Positions 1 through 6,860 are shown, counted from the stretch's first letter. The stretch is 19,870 nucleotides of DNA from Methanospirillum hungatei (GCF_020216685.1 NZ_JAIWNS010000107.1:1-19870); one strand, 5' to 3'. The notes: a model not told the origin generated them from the sequence alone. Program-made: numbers and translations.

Positions 1-548
1 GGCACATATCCGGAAAGGCCTGTCGTCTGGACTATCTCTGATTTTGCCATGGTGCCGCTTACCTTTGCAACAGCCTGGAAGTAGGGGACTGATGTAAGTT
101 CATCTGGTACCGCCCAGACAAAAACACCGTTCTCCTGAGCCTTGGTAGTGACAATGTCATGGAATTCATCATCGATCTTCATCTTCCCGGTGATGGTAAC
201 CTCTGCATTGTAGTTTCTGCCACCTACATATCCTGCAAGAATTGCGGGCTGTCCCGGTTCAGATCCAGGCGGGTAGTAGGCCAGTTTCACCCATGTGTCA
301 CTGGATACTTTCGGGAGAGGTCCTGCGGTTGGTTTCGGCGTCCAGTCAACCTGTACGGTTGGAAAAAGGCCGATTCCGGCAATTGATGATAATTCGATAT
401 CCCAGCCCTGGTACGGGTTCCATGAATGTGTCTCGGGAAAATCGGCACTTACCGATGGAATTATGCAGAGAATAAGTCCTGCAATGAGAAGACCAAAGAG
501 CAAGATCCTGCATAATGCAGGGAGTCTGATACACCCGTAATCTGTCAT
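1..548 (-). CDS. Secreted/surface protein of unknown function, partial (3' end off the left edge)
   Basis: Reading leftwards from an ATG at 548, an uninterrupted frame runs to the window edge, giving about 182 residues with no stop. The N-terminus is a signal peptide or anchor: a short polar start, then a hydrophobic run (ILLFGLLIAGLILCIIPSVSA, residues about 18-38) ending in a plausible A-x-A-like cleavage region. The mature part is rich in Pro, Tyr, Gly and Trp with beta-type segments (for example WDIELSS, VQVDWTPKP, AEVTITGKMKIDDEF), as expected of an extracellular beta-sandwich protein. No enzyme motif is seen and I do not recognise the family. It lies 54 bases downstream of hmgA on the same strand. 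No good Shine-Dalgarno is visible; an AT-rich element (563-572) may be its TATA box but sits closer than usual. The codon pattern and signal peptide make it a credible gene; the function is unknown. Confidence 0.75.
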   Translation of the reverse strand, partial: MTDYGCIRLPALCRILLFGLLIAGLILCIIPSVSADFPETHSWNPYQGWDIELSSIAGIGLFPTVQVDWTPKPTAGPLPKVSSDTWVKLAYYPPGSEPGQPAILAGYVGGRNYNAEVTITGKMKIDDEFHDIVTTKAQENGVFVWAVPDELTSVPYFQAVAKVSGTMAKSEIVQTTGLSGYV

Positions 549-602
549 ATGATAGGGTGTACCATATGAAAAGAAAGAGTTGCTGAGAGAGGTGTATCCG
601 GA

Positions 603-1808
603 TTATCTTCCAAGAGTGCTGTGGGCACGGGCAAGGTGCTGAGCCGCGAGTGCTCCAAGGAGGGATAATTCTCCGGCAAGAACACCAGATGCAACAATCT
701 CTGCGAACTTTCTCGCATGTGAGCCGGGCGGGTCGCCACTACCGGATACGCCAAGCATCCGCAGGCACTCTGCCTGGGTTTCAACACCGGTTCCGCCCCC
801 GACGGTCCCGACCGGAAGAGCAGGAAGTGTGACAGATACATAAACACCATCCGGAGCGGGATCAACGGTGGTCAAGCAGAGAGATCCCTCAACCACATGG
901 GCAGGATCCTGTCCGCATGCAATAAACATCGCTGCAACGATATTTGCTGCATGAGCATTGAACCCGAATGAACCGGCACGGGCTGAGCCAACCAGATTCT
1001 TTCTGGTATTGACCTCAAGGAGGGAGGCTGCATCGGTCTTTAATACCTTGCGTATCAGTTCCTGGGAGAGGTATACTCCGGCACTGACGGTTTTGCCTCT
1101 CCCCATGACGACATTTACCGCTGCCGGCTTTTTATCTGTGCACCAGTTCCCGGAAAGGGCAATAAGGCGTGCCCCTGTCTCCCGGCTGATAAGCTCTGCT
1201 GCTTTTGCTGATGCGATGGTAACCATATTCATCCCCATTGCATCACCGGTAAAAAAGGAGAGTCTGACAAAAACAGATGTTCCTGCGGTGGTCATCTCAA
1301 TCCCGGTCAGTTTCCCGAACCGTGTGGTGGACTCTGCCTCCGCTCTGATCTCTCCCTCATGAGCATGAATCCAGTCACACACCGCCTTTGCATGGACAAT
1401 GCTGTCAGCAGCAAAAACGGGGGCACGGGTCATACCGTCCTTTAATATTCTGACATCTGCTCCTCCTGCTGCTGTAATAAGGCTGCAGCCCCGGTTGACT
1501 GATGCAATGAGTGCTCCTTCTGTGATTGCAAGCGGGAGGTACATCGTTCCGTCTGCATACTCTCCTTTTATCTTGACAGGCCCTGCAACCCCGACTGGTA
1601 CCTGGATCGTGCCTATCATATTCTCGCAGTTCTTCTTTACCACCGCGTCAAGAGAGATGGTACAGTCACCTATCCGGTCAAGCAAAACTCCGGTCTCTTC
1701 TTCGATAAACTTCCGGCGGATGGAAACAGCATCAGCGGGTCCAAGTTCTTTCTCAAGCGCATATAATTTCAGTGTTCCATCCCGCAGTCTGCGGAGGTAC
1801 TCATCCAT
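603..1808 (-). CDS. hmgA: 3-hydroxy-3-methylglutaryl-CoA reductase (class I)
   Basis: Reduces HMG-CoA to mevalonate with two NADPH in the cytoplasm, the committed step towards the isoprenoid chains of archaeal membrane lipids. The 401-residue protein has the full class I soluble core: ENMIGTIQVPVGVAGP (62-77), the TEGALIAS loop with catalytic Glu97, DAMGMNM (189-195, cofactor/substrate loop), NWCTDKKPAA with catalytic Lys226 or 227, GQDPAH with Asp301, and GTVGGGTG (334-341). The C-terminal catalytic His is His396 (HLARAHSTLGR). The tail lacks the HNR triplet of eukaryotic enzymes, and the protein ends five residues later. There is no N-terminal membrane domain, as usual in archaea. The ATG at 1808 has a TATA box 25-31 bases upstream and no Shine-Dalgarno, which suggests a leaderless transcript. 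It is divergent from trm5. Confidence 0.97.
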   Translation of the reverse strand: MDEYLRRLRDGTLKLYALEKELGPADAVSIRRKFIEEETGVLLDRIGDCTISLDAVVKKNCENMIGTIQVPVGVAGPVKIKGEYADGTMYLPLAITEGALIASVNRGCSLITAAGGADVRILKDGMTRAPVFAADSIVHAKAVCDWIHAHEGEIRAEAESTTRFGKLTGIEMTTAGTSVFVRLSFFTGDAMGMNMVTIASAKAAELISRETGARLIALSGNWCTDKKPAAVNVVMGRGKTVSAGVYLSQELIRKVLKTDAASLLEVNTRKNLVGSARAGSFGFNAHAANIVAAMFIACGQDPAHVVEGSLCLTTVDPAPDGVYVSVTLPALPVGTVGGGTGVETQAECLRMLGVSGSGDPPGSHARKFAEIVASGVLAGELSLLGALAAQHLARAHSTLGR

Positions 1809-1817
1809 GCATATCTG

Positions 1818-1824
1818 TTATACC
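1818..1824 (+). promoter_or_regulatory. TATA box of trm5
   Basis: TTATACC lies at -30 to -24 relative to the ATG at 1848, as expected for a leaderless archaeal transcript. It is only 7 bases from the hmgA TATA box on the other strand, so the two preinitiation complexes would overlap. Confidence 0.5.
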
Positions 1825-1831
1825 GGCCCGG

Positions 1832-1840
1832 CCATAAAAC
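1832..1840 (-). promoter_or_regulatory. TATA box of hmgA
   Basis: The minus strand reads GTTTTATGG, with TTTTATG at -31 to -25 relative to the A of the hmgA start codon. That is the usual distance from an archaeal TATA box to the transcription start, so transcription probably begins at or next to the ATG. Confidence 0.55.
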
Positions 1841-1847
1841 ATGAGGG

Positions 1848-2774
1848 ATGCAGACAAAACGCTGGTGCCTTAAGGTGCACCGGTCAGAAGGGGAGAAGAC
1901 CAGAAAAAGGCTTCTTGAGGAGGGGGTGCTTGATCGTCTGTGTCGGATCAGGTCTGATGGGGAGTATCTGCTCATCCCGGTTATCAGAAAAATTGAGGGC
2001 GCGGTTTGTCAGGAATTCACCTGTGAACAGGAGAAAAAAGATCTCCCCCGGTTTGAACAGGTGGGTGGAATTGCCATCATGCAGGATGATGACCCCTCTG
2101 GTGCCGCTGATATTCTTGCGTCAAAAAAGACATATCATACCGTTCTGTTTGCGGAGAGTGCGGTTGAAGGGCCGTTCCGGACAAAAAAGTTCAAAGTGCT
2201 TGCCGGAAGAGATACCACGGCGACTGAATACATCGAATATGGTCATCATTTCTCAATCGATCTCGCTCTCGCATACTTCTCGGCCCGTCTGTCCGGCGAA
2301 CGCCAGCGTATACTCTCACTGATGAATGAAGGAGAGCGGGTCATTGACATGTTTGCCGGGGTCGGGCCTTTTGCGATAACCCTTGCAGAAAAAGCCTCCA
2401 TAGTCTATGCAGGAGATATAAATCCTGAAGCAGTCATTCTCATGGTCAGAAATATTGCACGAAATCGTCTGACCAATGTCGTTCCCATCCTCTCTGATGC
2501 TCTCAATCTTCCAGACATCATTACGCACCCTGCAGACCGGATTATCATGAACCTGCCACTCCATTCGATCCCGTTTCTTACTGCCGCGTTTACAATGACA
2601 CGGCCGGGTGGTATGATACACCTGTATGCCCTGGTGAGCCGGGAGGATGAATATCTTGATACTCTCCGGACATTTCCTGTAAAAAACGTTGAACACCGGT
2701 ATGTCAGATCCTATTCTCCCGACCGGTTCCATGTGGTATATGATATTGTCCGTGGCGATGGGGAACGCCTCTGA
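1848..2774 (+). CDS. trm5: tRNA (guanine(37)-N1)-methyltransferase Trm5
   Basis: Transfers a methyl group from S-adenosylmethionine to N1 of G37, 3' of the anticodon, which prevents +1 frameshifting. The 308-residue protein shows the archaeal Trm5 layout. A D1-like N-terminal segment (WCLKVHRSEG, residues 6-15, to YLLIPV near 40-45) is followed by the conserved TEYIEYGHHFSIDLALAYFS (126-145) with Arg147 in FSARL. The class I Rossmann methyltransferase contains DMFAGVGPF (167-175, SAM loop), AGDINPEA (188-195) and the NLP motif at 235-237. Start: the ATG at 1841 is in another frame and soon meets a stop, so 1848 is used. A GAGGG directly abuts the start, too close to work as a Shine-Dalgarno, and the TATA spacing suggests a leaderless mRNA. 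It is divergent from hmgA and convergent with the gene ending at 2775 with no gap. Confidence 0.93.
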   Translation: MQTKRWCLKVHRSEGEKTRKRLLEEGVLDRLCRIRSDGEYLLIPVIRKIEGAVCQEFTCEQEKKDLPRFEQVGGIAIMQDDDPSGAADILASKKTYHTVLFAESAVEGPFRTKKFKVLAGRDTTATEYIEYGHHFSIDLALAYFSARLSGERQRILSLMNEGERVIDMFAGVGPFAITLAEKASIVYAGDINPEAVILMVRNIARNRLTNVVPILSDALNLPDIITHPADRIIMNLPLHSIPFLTAAFTMTRPGGMIHLYALVSREDEYLDTLRTFPVKNVEHRYVRSYSPDRFHVVYDIVRGDGERL

Positions 2775-3089
2775 CTACATTGTAAGCATGACTGAGGGGA
2801 TTATCATACAGAAATGACATTCCATTGGTATTCCAAGCAGCACTAATTTTGGGAGGCTTGTGTCGGTTTCCAGGCTGAGGTTATTATAATACGCTTCAAT
2901 TGACTCGTTTTGTGAGTAATCAGTGGTGGTATTGAGGGTGAAATTGATCTGGGCATCCTTCACGGGACTTGCAGCAGAAAAGGAAAAAATCACGGGTGAT
3001 AAATTCCTGGCATCATTCTCTTCTGCCAGAGCCATGCCAACCAAACCGAGCAGGATGATGATGCATATGAGTGTTATCAGATGCTGCAC
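2775..3089 (-). CDS. Small secreted or membrane-anchored protein of unknown function
   Basis: 104 residues from a GTG start. Residues 2-22 form a hydrophobic signal peptide ending ALA|EEN. The rest is polar with several N-x-S/T sites (NFT, NTT, NES, NLS), typical of a surface protein. The last 20 or so residues (for example PMECHFCMII) are hydrophobic and carry two Cys; this could be a second membrane segment or could indicate a frameshifted 3' end. The stop codon directly abuts the stop of trm5 on the other strand. The gene follows the PEGA gene by 36 bases, but a T-rich tract lies between them, so co-transcription is uncertain. No Shine-Dalgarno is seen. I do not recognise a family; the signal peptide is the main reason to believe it is real. 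Confidence 0.55.
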   Translation of the reverse strand: MQHLITLICIIILLGLVGMALAEENDARNLSPVIFSFSAASPVKDAQINFTLNTTTDYSQNESIEAYYNNLSLETDTSLPKLVLLGIPMECHFCMIIPSVMLTM

Positions 3090-3104
3090 GCTGGTACTAT
3101 AGGT

Positions 3105-3112
3105 AAAAAAAA
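3105..3112 (-). terminator. T-tract terminator after the PEGA gene
   Basis: On the minus strand a run of eight T lies 13 bases past the TGA of the PEGA gene. Archaeal transcription commonly stops at oligo-T tracts without a hairpin. It would partly or fully separate the PEGA transcript from the small gene downstream. Confidence 0.5.
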
Positions 3113-3125
3113 GGGATAGTTCTTC

Positions 3126-4928
3126 TCACAGATCAGATCGTCGGGACCTTAAGACAGCCACTGCAGCAAGGCTGATTCCGGTACAGAGTGCAAAGATTGG
3201 TGCAGGTGCCTTTGTCTGCGTCGGCTCAGGAGTCTGTGTGGGTTTCTCTGTCGGAGGAGCAGTCGGTATCATCTCAATCAGAACATCCGTGGTATTCCCT
3301 CCGGTTATGGTAACCTGCCTGACTGCATCATCATATCCGTTTATCCGAAGAGTCAGGGTGTGCTCACCAGGGGGTACTGATGGAAGGTTTAGCGGTGTGA
3401 CTCCTTTAAACAGGTTATCAAGGAATATTACTGCCCCTGAGGGATGGGATTGCACCATCAGAGTGCCATTGACAGTTGCCGGAACAGGTGCTGCCTGCAG
3501 GGCAACATTGACGGTACTCACCTGTCCTGCGGTGACAGCAACCGTTCCCTGGTAATCCTGGTTCTGGGGATGGCTGATCCTGATTGCATATGTTCCTGGA
3601 TTGAGCATTGGGATATCCAGGTATCCGGTATCGGGCGTCTTCCCTTCATAATTGTCATTGAGGAATACCTGTGAGGATCCGGGCATACTTGCAACCTGGA
3701 TTGCCCCGTACTGTGGTCCCTGGGGTTCAAGGCGGGCTGAAATCTGGTTCTGCTGACCTGCAGAGATTGTTACTCCGGATTTCCAAGGGGTATATCCTGC
3801 AAGCCTGAGCATAAGGTTGTGACTGCCGGCAGATGCAGAGAGGGTATATGGCGTCTGTCCGTAGTATACGCCATCAAGCTGGATGTCTGCGCCGGAAGGG
3901 ATGCTGGAAACATAGAGTGTTCCGGTCTGGATTATCTGATTCAGCTGAGCCTGGATTTGTGACTGTGATCCGGCGTTTACCCGGACCTGCGAGATGAATG
4001 GCTGGTATCCGTCTTTGATCACTTTGATTGTATGAAGTCCGGGCATCAGGTCAGAGAAGGTGCATGGTGTCAGATCCTGGTTTCCTCCATCAAGGATTGC
4101 AATACTCTTTGTCGGGTTTGACGTCACCCGGATACTGCCATATTGCGCTTTGGGGACCAGAGTGGCAGTAATGGGGATGGTCTGATCCGGAAGCGGGTTC
4201 TCTCTCATGGACGAAGTCCAGTCATAATACCCGGTCATTCTGACGAAGATCTGGTGTGACGGGGTGCCAGTCGTATACACTTTGACAAGAGCCGGAGCAG
4301 ATCCCTGGTAGGTGCCATCAAAGGTTACTTCAGCACCGGACGGGACCGAATCAATATACACCCATCCATAATCAGAACCGATCAAAGTGGGGGTTGGCGT
4401 CGGGGTCCATGTTGGTGTCTCGGTAGGAGTCCAGGTGGGGGTATACGTAGGGGTGATTGTCGGTTCCATCGGAACAAGGATTGCATTGACCGGAATTGTC
4501 TGGCCCGGTGGGGGGAGTTCTGAAAGGGAGGTGCTCCAGTCCTGGTATCCGTCCATTGAGATGTAGATCTGATGGAACCTGGACTCAGTCAGTGAGACCT
4601 GCACCATTACCGGACTTAGACCCTGATATGATCCATCAAAGGTGACCATGGCACCGGAGGGGACAGAGTGTATGAAAACCCATCCATACTGCTCCTGTGG
4701 TGTTGGTTCAATGGTGATCGTCGGATATTCTGTCGGTATATCGGTGGGGATATACGTGGGGGAATCGGTCGGGTAGTCAGTCGGATAATACGGGGGATTG
4801 TCATCTTCATATCCGTCAGGAATAAAACCGATTGGTTCTGCCTGATTGGAGAGTTCTTCAGAGAACCCAATCCCTGTGAATGCCAGTATCAACAGGGAGC
4901 TGAGTATCCATAACCGGAGCCGTGACAT
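3126..4928 (-). CDS. Secreted surface protein with six PEGA domains and a C-terminal membrane anchor
   Basis: A 600-residue extracytoplasmic protein. Residues 1-23 are a signal peptide (LWILSSLLILAFTGIGFS). A Pro/Thr-rich stalk (49-77) precedes six PEGA-type beta domains at about 82-152, 188-258, 264-330, 336-402, 408-478 and 488-553. Each has the G-x-[IVL]-x-V-x-S-x-P-x-[GS] start and an L/F-D-G or L-N-D/L-D-N turn, and most have the GY or a similar aromatic near the end. A second Pro/Thr spacer lies at 155-181 and a third at 555-577. The end is a hydrophobic segment (578-593) followed by RSRR, the tripartite pattern of CTERM-type anchors processed by archaeosortases; assignment to a specific CTERM class is inference. 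PEGA domains are common in surface proteins and are thought to bind or present at the cell envelope; no catalytic motif is visible. It is divergent from the HTH gene at 5046, which may regulate it. Confidence 0.88.
   Translation of the reverse strand: MSRLRLWILSSLLILAFTGIGFSEELSNQAEPIGFIPDGYEDDNPPYYPTDYPTDSPTYIPTDIPTEYPTITIEPTPQEQYGWVFIHSVPSGAMVTFDGSYQGLSPVMVQVSLTESRFHQIYISMDGYQDWSTSLSELPPPGQTIPVNAILVPMEPTITPTYTPTWTPTETPTWTPTPTPTLIGSDYGWVYIDSVPSGAEVTFDGTYQGSAPALVKVYTTGTPSHQIFVRMTGYYDWTSSMRENPLPDQTIPITATLVPKAQYGSIRVTSNPTKSIAILDGGNQDLTPCTFSDLMPGLHTIKVIKDGYQPFISQVRVNAGSQSQIQAQLNQIIQTGTLYVSSIPSGADIQLDGVYYGQTPYTLSASAGSHNLMLRLAGYTPWKSGVTISAGQQNQISARLEPQGPQYGAIQVASMPGSSQVFLNDNYEGKTPDTGYLDIPMLNPGTYAIRISHPQNQDYQGTVAVTAGQVSTVNVALQAAPVPATVNGTLMVQSHPSGAVIFLDNLFKGVTPLNLPSVPPGEHTLTLRINGYDDAVRQVTITGGNTTDVLIEMIPTAPPTEKPTQTPEPTQTKAPAPIFALCTGISLAAVAVLRSRRSDL
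4152..4688 (-). repeat. Recent internal duplication: PEGA domains 1 and 2
   Basis: The segments 4470-4688 and 4152-4370 encode two 73-residue units that align without gaps. By hand count about 43 positions are identical, including SVPSGA, VTFDG, HQI and QTIP. They are much closer to each other than to the other four PEGA domains and are separated by a Pro/Thr spacer, which points to duplication of a domain-plus-stalk unit. Confidence 0.75.
4386..4466 (-). repeat. Low-complexity Pro/Thr stalk repeat
   Basis: Encodes residues 155-181 of the PEGA protein, a run of PT, TPT and TPTWTP units. The DNA shows imperfect repeats of about 12 bases. A similar but Tyr/Asp-containing tract (PTDYPTDSPTYIPTD) is at 4698-4784. 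Such tracts often vary in length between strains. Confidence 0.65.
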
Positions 4929-4951
4929 AAAAATGAGTTGGAGTAGTATCC

Positions 4952-4958
4952 GATATAG
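4952..4958 (-). promoter_or_regulatory. TATA box of the PEGA gene
   Basis: The minus strand reads CTATATC at -30 to -24 from the ATG at 4928, fitting a leaderless or near-leaderless transcript. No Shine-Dalgarno precedes the ATG. Confidence 0.5.
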
Positions 4959-4961
4959 TTA

Positions 4962-4977
4962 CTGCAATGCGATGCAG
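4962..4977. promoter_or_regulatory. Inverted repeat in the PEGA/HTH divergent promoter region
   Basis: CTGCA and TGCAG arms are separated by 6 bases, just upstream of the PEGA TATA box where TFB would bind. It is a possible operator for the divergently encoded HTH protein. The arms are short, so chance is not excluded. Confidence 0.25.
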
Positions 4978-5045
4978 GTCTGTGTCATCCGGATCCACAT
5001 ATTGATAATTCACGGCGTGAAATAAGTTCTCACCGGAGATATGAC

Positions 5046-5381
5046 ATGGAAAAACTTCCGTGTGAGACAATAGTGTGGGATTCGCTCCCTGCAATACGTG
5101 CTGCGATAGCAGGAGAGATGGTCAGGTGCGGGCTTTCACAGAAGATGGTGGCAACTATCCTGAACATGGCGCCTTCTGCAGTATCGCAATATCTCTCCGG
5201 AAAACGAGGATACCGGATTGTTTTTTCAGATGAGGTATCAGATGCCATCGCTGAACTGGCGAGGGACCTCGTATCAGGAAAGATCAGTGATCCCCGTGAT
5301 CGGATATGCAGGATATGTGTGCTGATCCGTGATGGGGATACCATGTGTTCTGCATGTGAAAGTCCTGAAAAAGAGGGTTGA
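5046..5381 (+). CDS. Small HTH transcriptional regulator with a four-Cys C-terminus
   Basis: 111 residues. The N-terminal part matches the archaeal HTH family also found at the front of ThiN-type regulators: LPCE at the start, LPAIRAAIAGEMVRCGLSQ (14-32), then a helix-turn-helix through MAPSAVSQYLSGKRG (41-55), where SAVSQYL is the recognition helix. The C-terminus has paired cysteines, C88-x2-C91 and C101-x2-C104, probably a zinc knuckle or redox/metal sensor. There is no ThiN or other ligand domain. The ATG at 5041 is out of frame; the ATG at 5046 has GGAG 7 bases upstream. It is divergent from the PEGA gene and convergent, 21 bases apart, with the PAS regulator gene. It probably acts as a DNA-binding repressor or activator of neighbours; its targets are unknown. 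Confidence 0.85.
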   Translation: MEKLPCETIVWDSLPAIRAAIAGEMVRCGLSQKMVATILNMAPSAVSQYLSGKRGYRIVFSDEVSDAIAELARDLVSGKISDPRDRICRICVLIRDGDTMCSACESPEKEG

Positions 5382-5402
5382 GCTGATACATCAGGCATAG
5401 AC

Positions 5403-6674
5403 TCAGTGTTCCCGAATGACGATACACACTCCACTGACGATATTGTCCTGAAAAGACAACCGGGAAGTTGAGATCAGAACTCTTTTCTTTCTCCCTCCCC
5501 TTGCCCTGATAATCGCCTTTAGATCCCGTATCTCCTCTCCGTTACAGGTTTCAAGAACCAGGTCCCTGCCGGCATTCAAATCAGGGGTAATTATAGAGAG
5601 TGCAGTACTTCCGATCAGCTCATCACGGGGATACCCGGTCATCAGTTCAGCGCCCCGGTTCCACGAAAGGACCTTTCCGGCAGGAGTTGTGGTTATCACC
5701 GCTTCATGGAGCAGATCCATGAGGGATGTAAGAAGAACAGAGGCAGAACCTCCTTCCTGAAACCCGGTTATATCACGGGAAAACCCGATGATCTCTCTGA
5801 CTTCCCCTTTATTATCCTGTACCGGAAATAATCGCTCATCAAACCACCTGACCTGATCCCGCTCCTGTATCGAGAAAAGGATCCGGTACGGCTCATTCCT
5901 GCTGCAGACATACTTTGCAGCTTCCTGAATCAGTGGTTTTGCATGATGATCGCAGATATTTGTCCGGCTCTCCCCGATAAATGACTCTGGTTCCCGATGA
6001 AAGGCCCGTCCGAACCGGGGGTTCACATAGGTAAAGACAAGTTCCGGCGTCATGACAAAAACCCGATCATCGGTTTCGGCTGCAAGGGCGTGAAAGAGAG
6101 CATAATACCTTCTCTTACTCTCTTCTGCCTCTTTCCATTCATGCACATCTTCAATGACAAAATAGTGCCCCTTTGCTCCGTCATACATGACCACATCTGC
6201 AACAGTCAGCCAGACGAACCGTTTCTGATCTGACCTTACAAGTTCAATATCTGAAGCAAAGACCAGGGGACGATCAGGGGAGAGTATTCGCGTCCTGACC
6301 TCCGGTTTTAAACCCTGTAATGTAAGAAGGTCCAGAATATTACGCCCGGTCATCTGAGTAAGATCGGTATCGAGTAATTCAGCTGCAGAGATATTTGCAC
6401 TCTGAATATAATACCGGTCATCAGTCTGAATAACTGCAGATGAAAGGTAATTAAGAAGTGTTGTGACAGGGATGCGTTTGGATAAAAAAAATATCTTCGC
6501 CTTTCCGACCGTTCGCACATCCACCATTCCTGACAGAAACATCATTTCTATATATTTCCCAATGGTGTTCCGTGACATGGACAAACCGGTTGAAATTTCA
6601 GATATTGTCATTCCATCCCGATTCTCACGTAAAAAATCAGAGATCCGTGAGATGTAATAATGGGTATTGTCCAT
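5403..6674 (-). CDS. Winged-helix transcriptional regulator with three PAS sensor domains
   Basis: 423 residues, soluble. The N-terminal winged HTH (about 5-66; ISDFLRENRDGMTISEIS, then SMSRNTIGKYIEMM as recognition region, then a wing with VGKAKIFFL) is followed by PAS 1 (about 75-180), PAS 2 (about 190-305, ending GFSRDITGF) and PAS 3 (about 315-422, with SWNRGAELMTGYPRDELIG). There is no histidine kinase, receiver, GGDEF or ATPase domain, so this looks like a one-component regulator coupling PAS-sensed signals (redox, ligand or cofactor) directly to DNA binding. The protein ends at PAS 3, so no output domain is lost. A 12-base palindrome covers its start codon, and a TATA box lies 27-34 bases upstream. 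It is divergent from the DUF255 gene across 186 bases. The signal is unknown. Confidence 0.88.
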   Translation of the reverse strand: MDNTHYYISRISDFLRENRDGMTISEISTGLSMSRNTIGKYIEMMFLSGMVDVRTVGKAKIFFLSKRIPVTTLLNYLSSAVIQTDDRYYIQSANISAAELLDTDLTQMTGRNILDLLTLQGLKPEVRTRILSPDRPLVFASDIELVRSDQKRFVWLTVADVVMYDGAKGHYFVIEDVHEWKEAEESKRRYYALFHALAAETDDRVFVMTPELVFTYVNPRFGRAFHREPESFIGESRTNICDHHAKPLIQEAAKYVCSRNEPYRILFSIQERDQVRWFDERLFPVQDNKGEVREIIGFSRDITGFQEGGSASVLLTSLMDLLHEAVITTTPAGKVLSWNRGAELMTGYPRDELIGSTALSIITPDLNAGRDLVLETCNGEEIRDLKAIIRARGGRKKRVLISTSRLSFQDNIVSGVCIVIREH

Positions 6675-6681
6675 CGATGGA
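6670..6681. promoter_or_regulatory. 12-base perfect palindrome over the start of the PAS/wHTH gene
   Basis: TCCATCGATGGA is self-complementary over 12 bases and spans the ATG and the predicted transcription start of the winged-helix regulator. It is a candidate autoregulatory operator. Confidence 0.35.
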
Positions 6682-6700
6682 AAGAGATTGTCTATGTCAT

Positions 6701-6708
6701 CATAAATA
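6701..6708 (-). promoter_or_regulatory. TATA box of the PAS/wHTH regulator gene
   Basis: The minus strand reads TATTTATG at -34 to -27 from the ATG at 6674, preceded by TTAAG. It predicts a transcription start a few bases before the ATG. Confidence 0.45.
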
Positions 6709-6730
6709 CTTAATGGTGGATTATGTCAAG

Positions 6731-6760
6731 ATGGTGCCACCCCGTTTCTTGCATGGTGCC
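6731..6760 (+). repeat. Direct repeat ATGGTGCC in the divergent spacer
   Basis: ATGGTGCC occurs at 6731-6738 and 6753-6760, start to start 22 bases (about two helical turns). A related ATGGTGGA is at 6713-6720. Placement between two divergent promoters suggests regulator half-sites. The rest of the 186-base spacer shows only the two promoters. Confidence 0.3.
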
Positions 6761-6830
6761 GGATCTGTAGTCCATATCCTCCGGTTTGACTTTTTGCATC
6801 GCCTGTTAAGCCGGTGGACTCTCCTTAATG

Positions 6831-6838
6831 TTTAAATC
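6831..6838 (+). promoter_or_regulatory. TATA box of the DUF255 gene
   Basis: TTTAAATC lies at -30 to -23 from the ATG at 6861. No Shine-Dalgarno is present, so the mRNA is probably leaderless. Confidence 0.55.
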
Positions 6839-6860
6839 CTAAACGTGTGTATGCTGCAGT

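Noticed and set aside
1399..2322. Plus-strand reading frame of 307 codons
   Set aside because: It lies antisense to hmgA and then out of frame with trm5, both certain genes; the translation is low-complexity Ser/Arg/Pro without any motif.
6675..6720. C-box-like ATGATGA on the minus strand suggesting a C/D guide RNA
   Set aside because: No D box (CTGA) follows at a suitable distance, and the element coincides with a TATA box.
6781..6815. Possible hairpin CCGGTTT/AAGCCGG in the DUF255 upstream region
   Set aside because: Seven pairs including one G-U with a loop of about 20 bases, upstream of the predicted transcription start; unlikely to be an RNA element.
6572..6835. Plus-strand frame through the PAS/DUF255 spacer
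   Set aside because: It covers the start of the PAS regulator and two promoter elements; no ribosome site and no recognisable protein.
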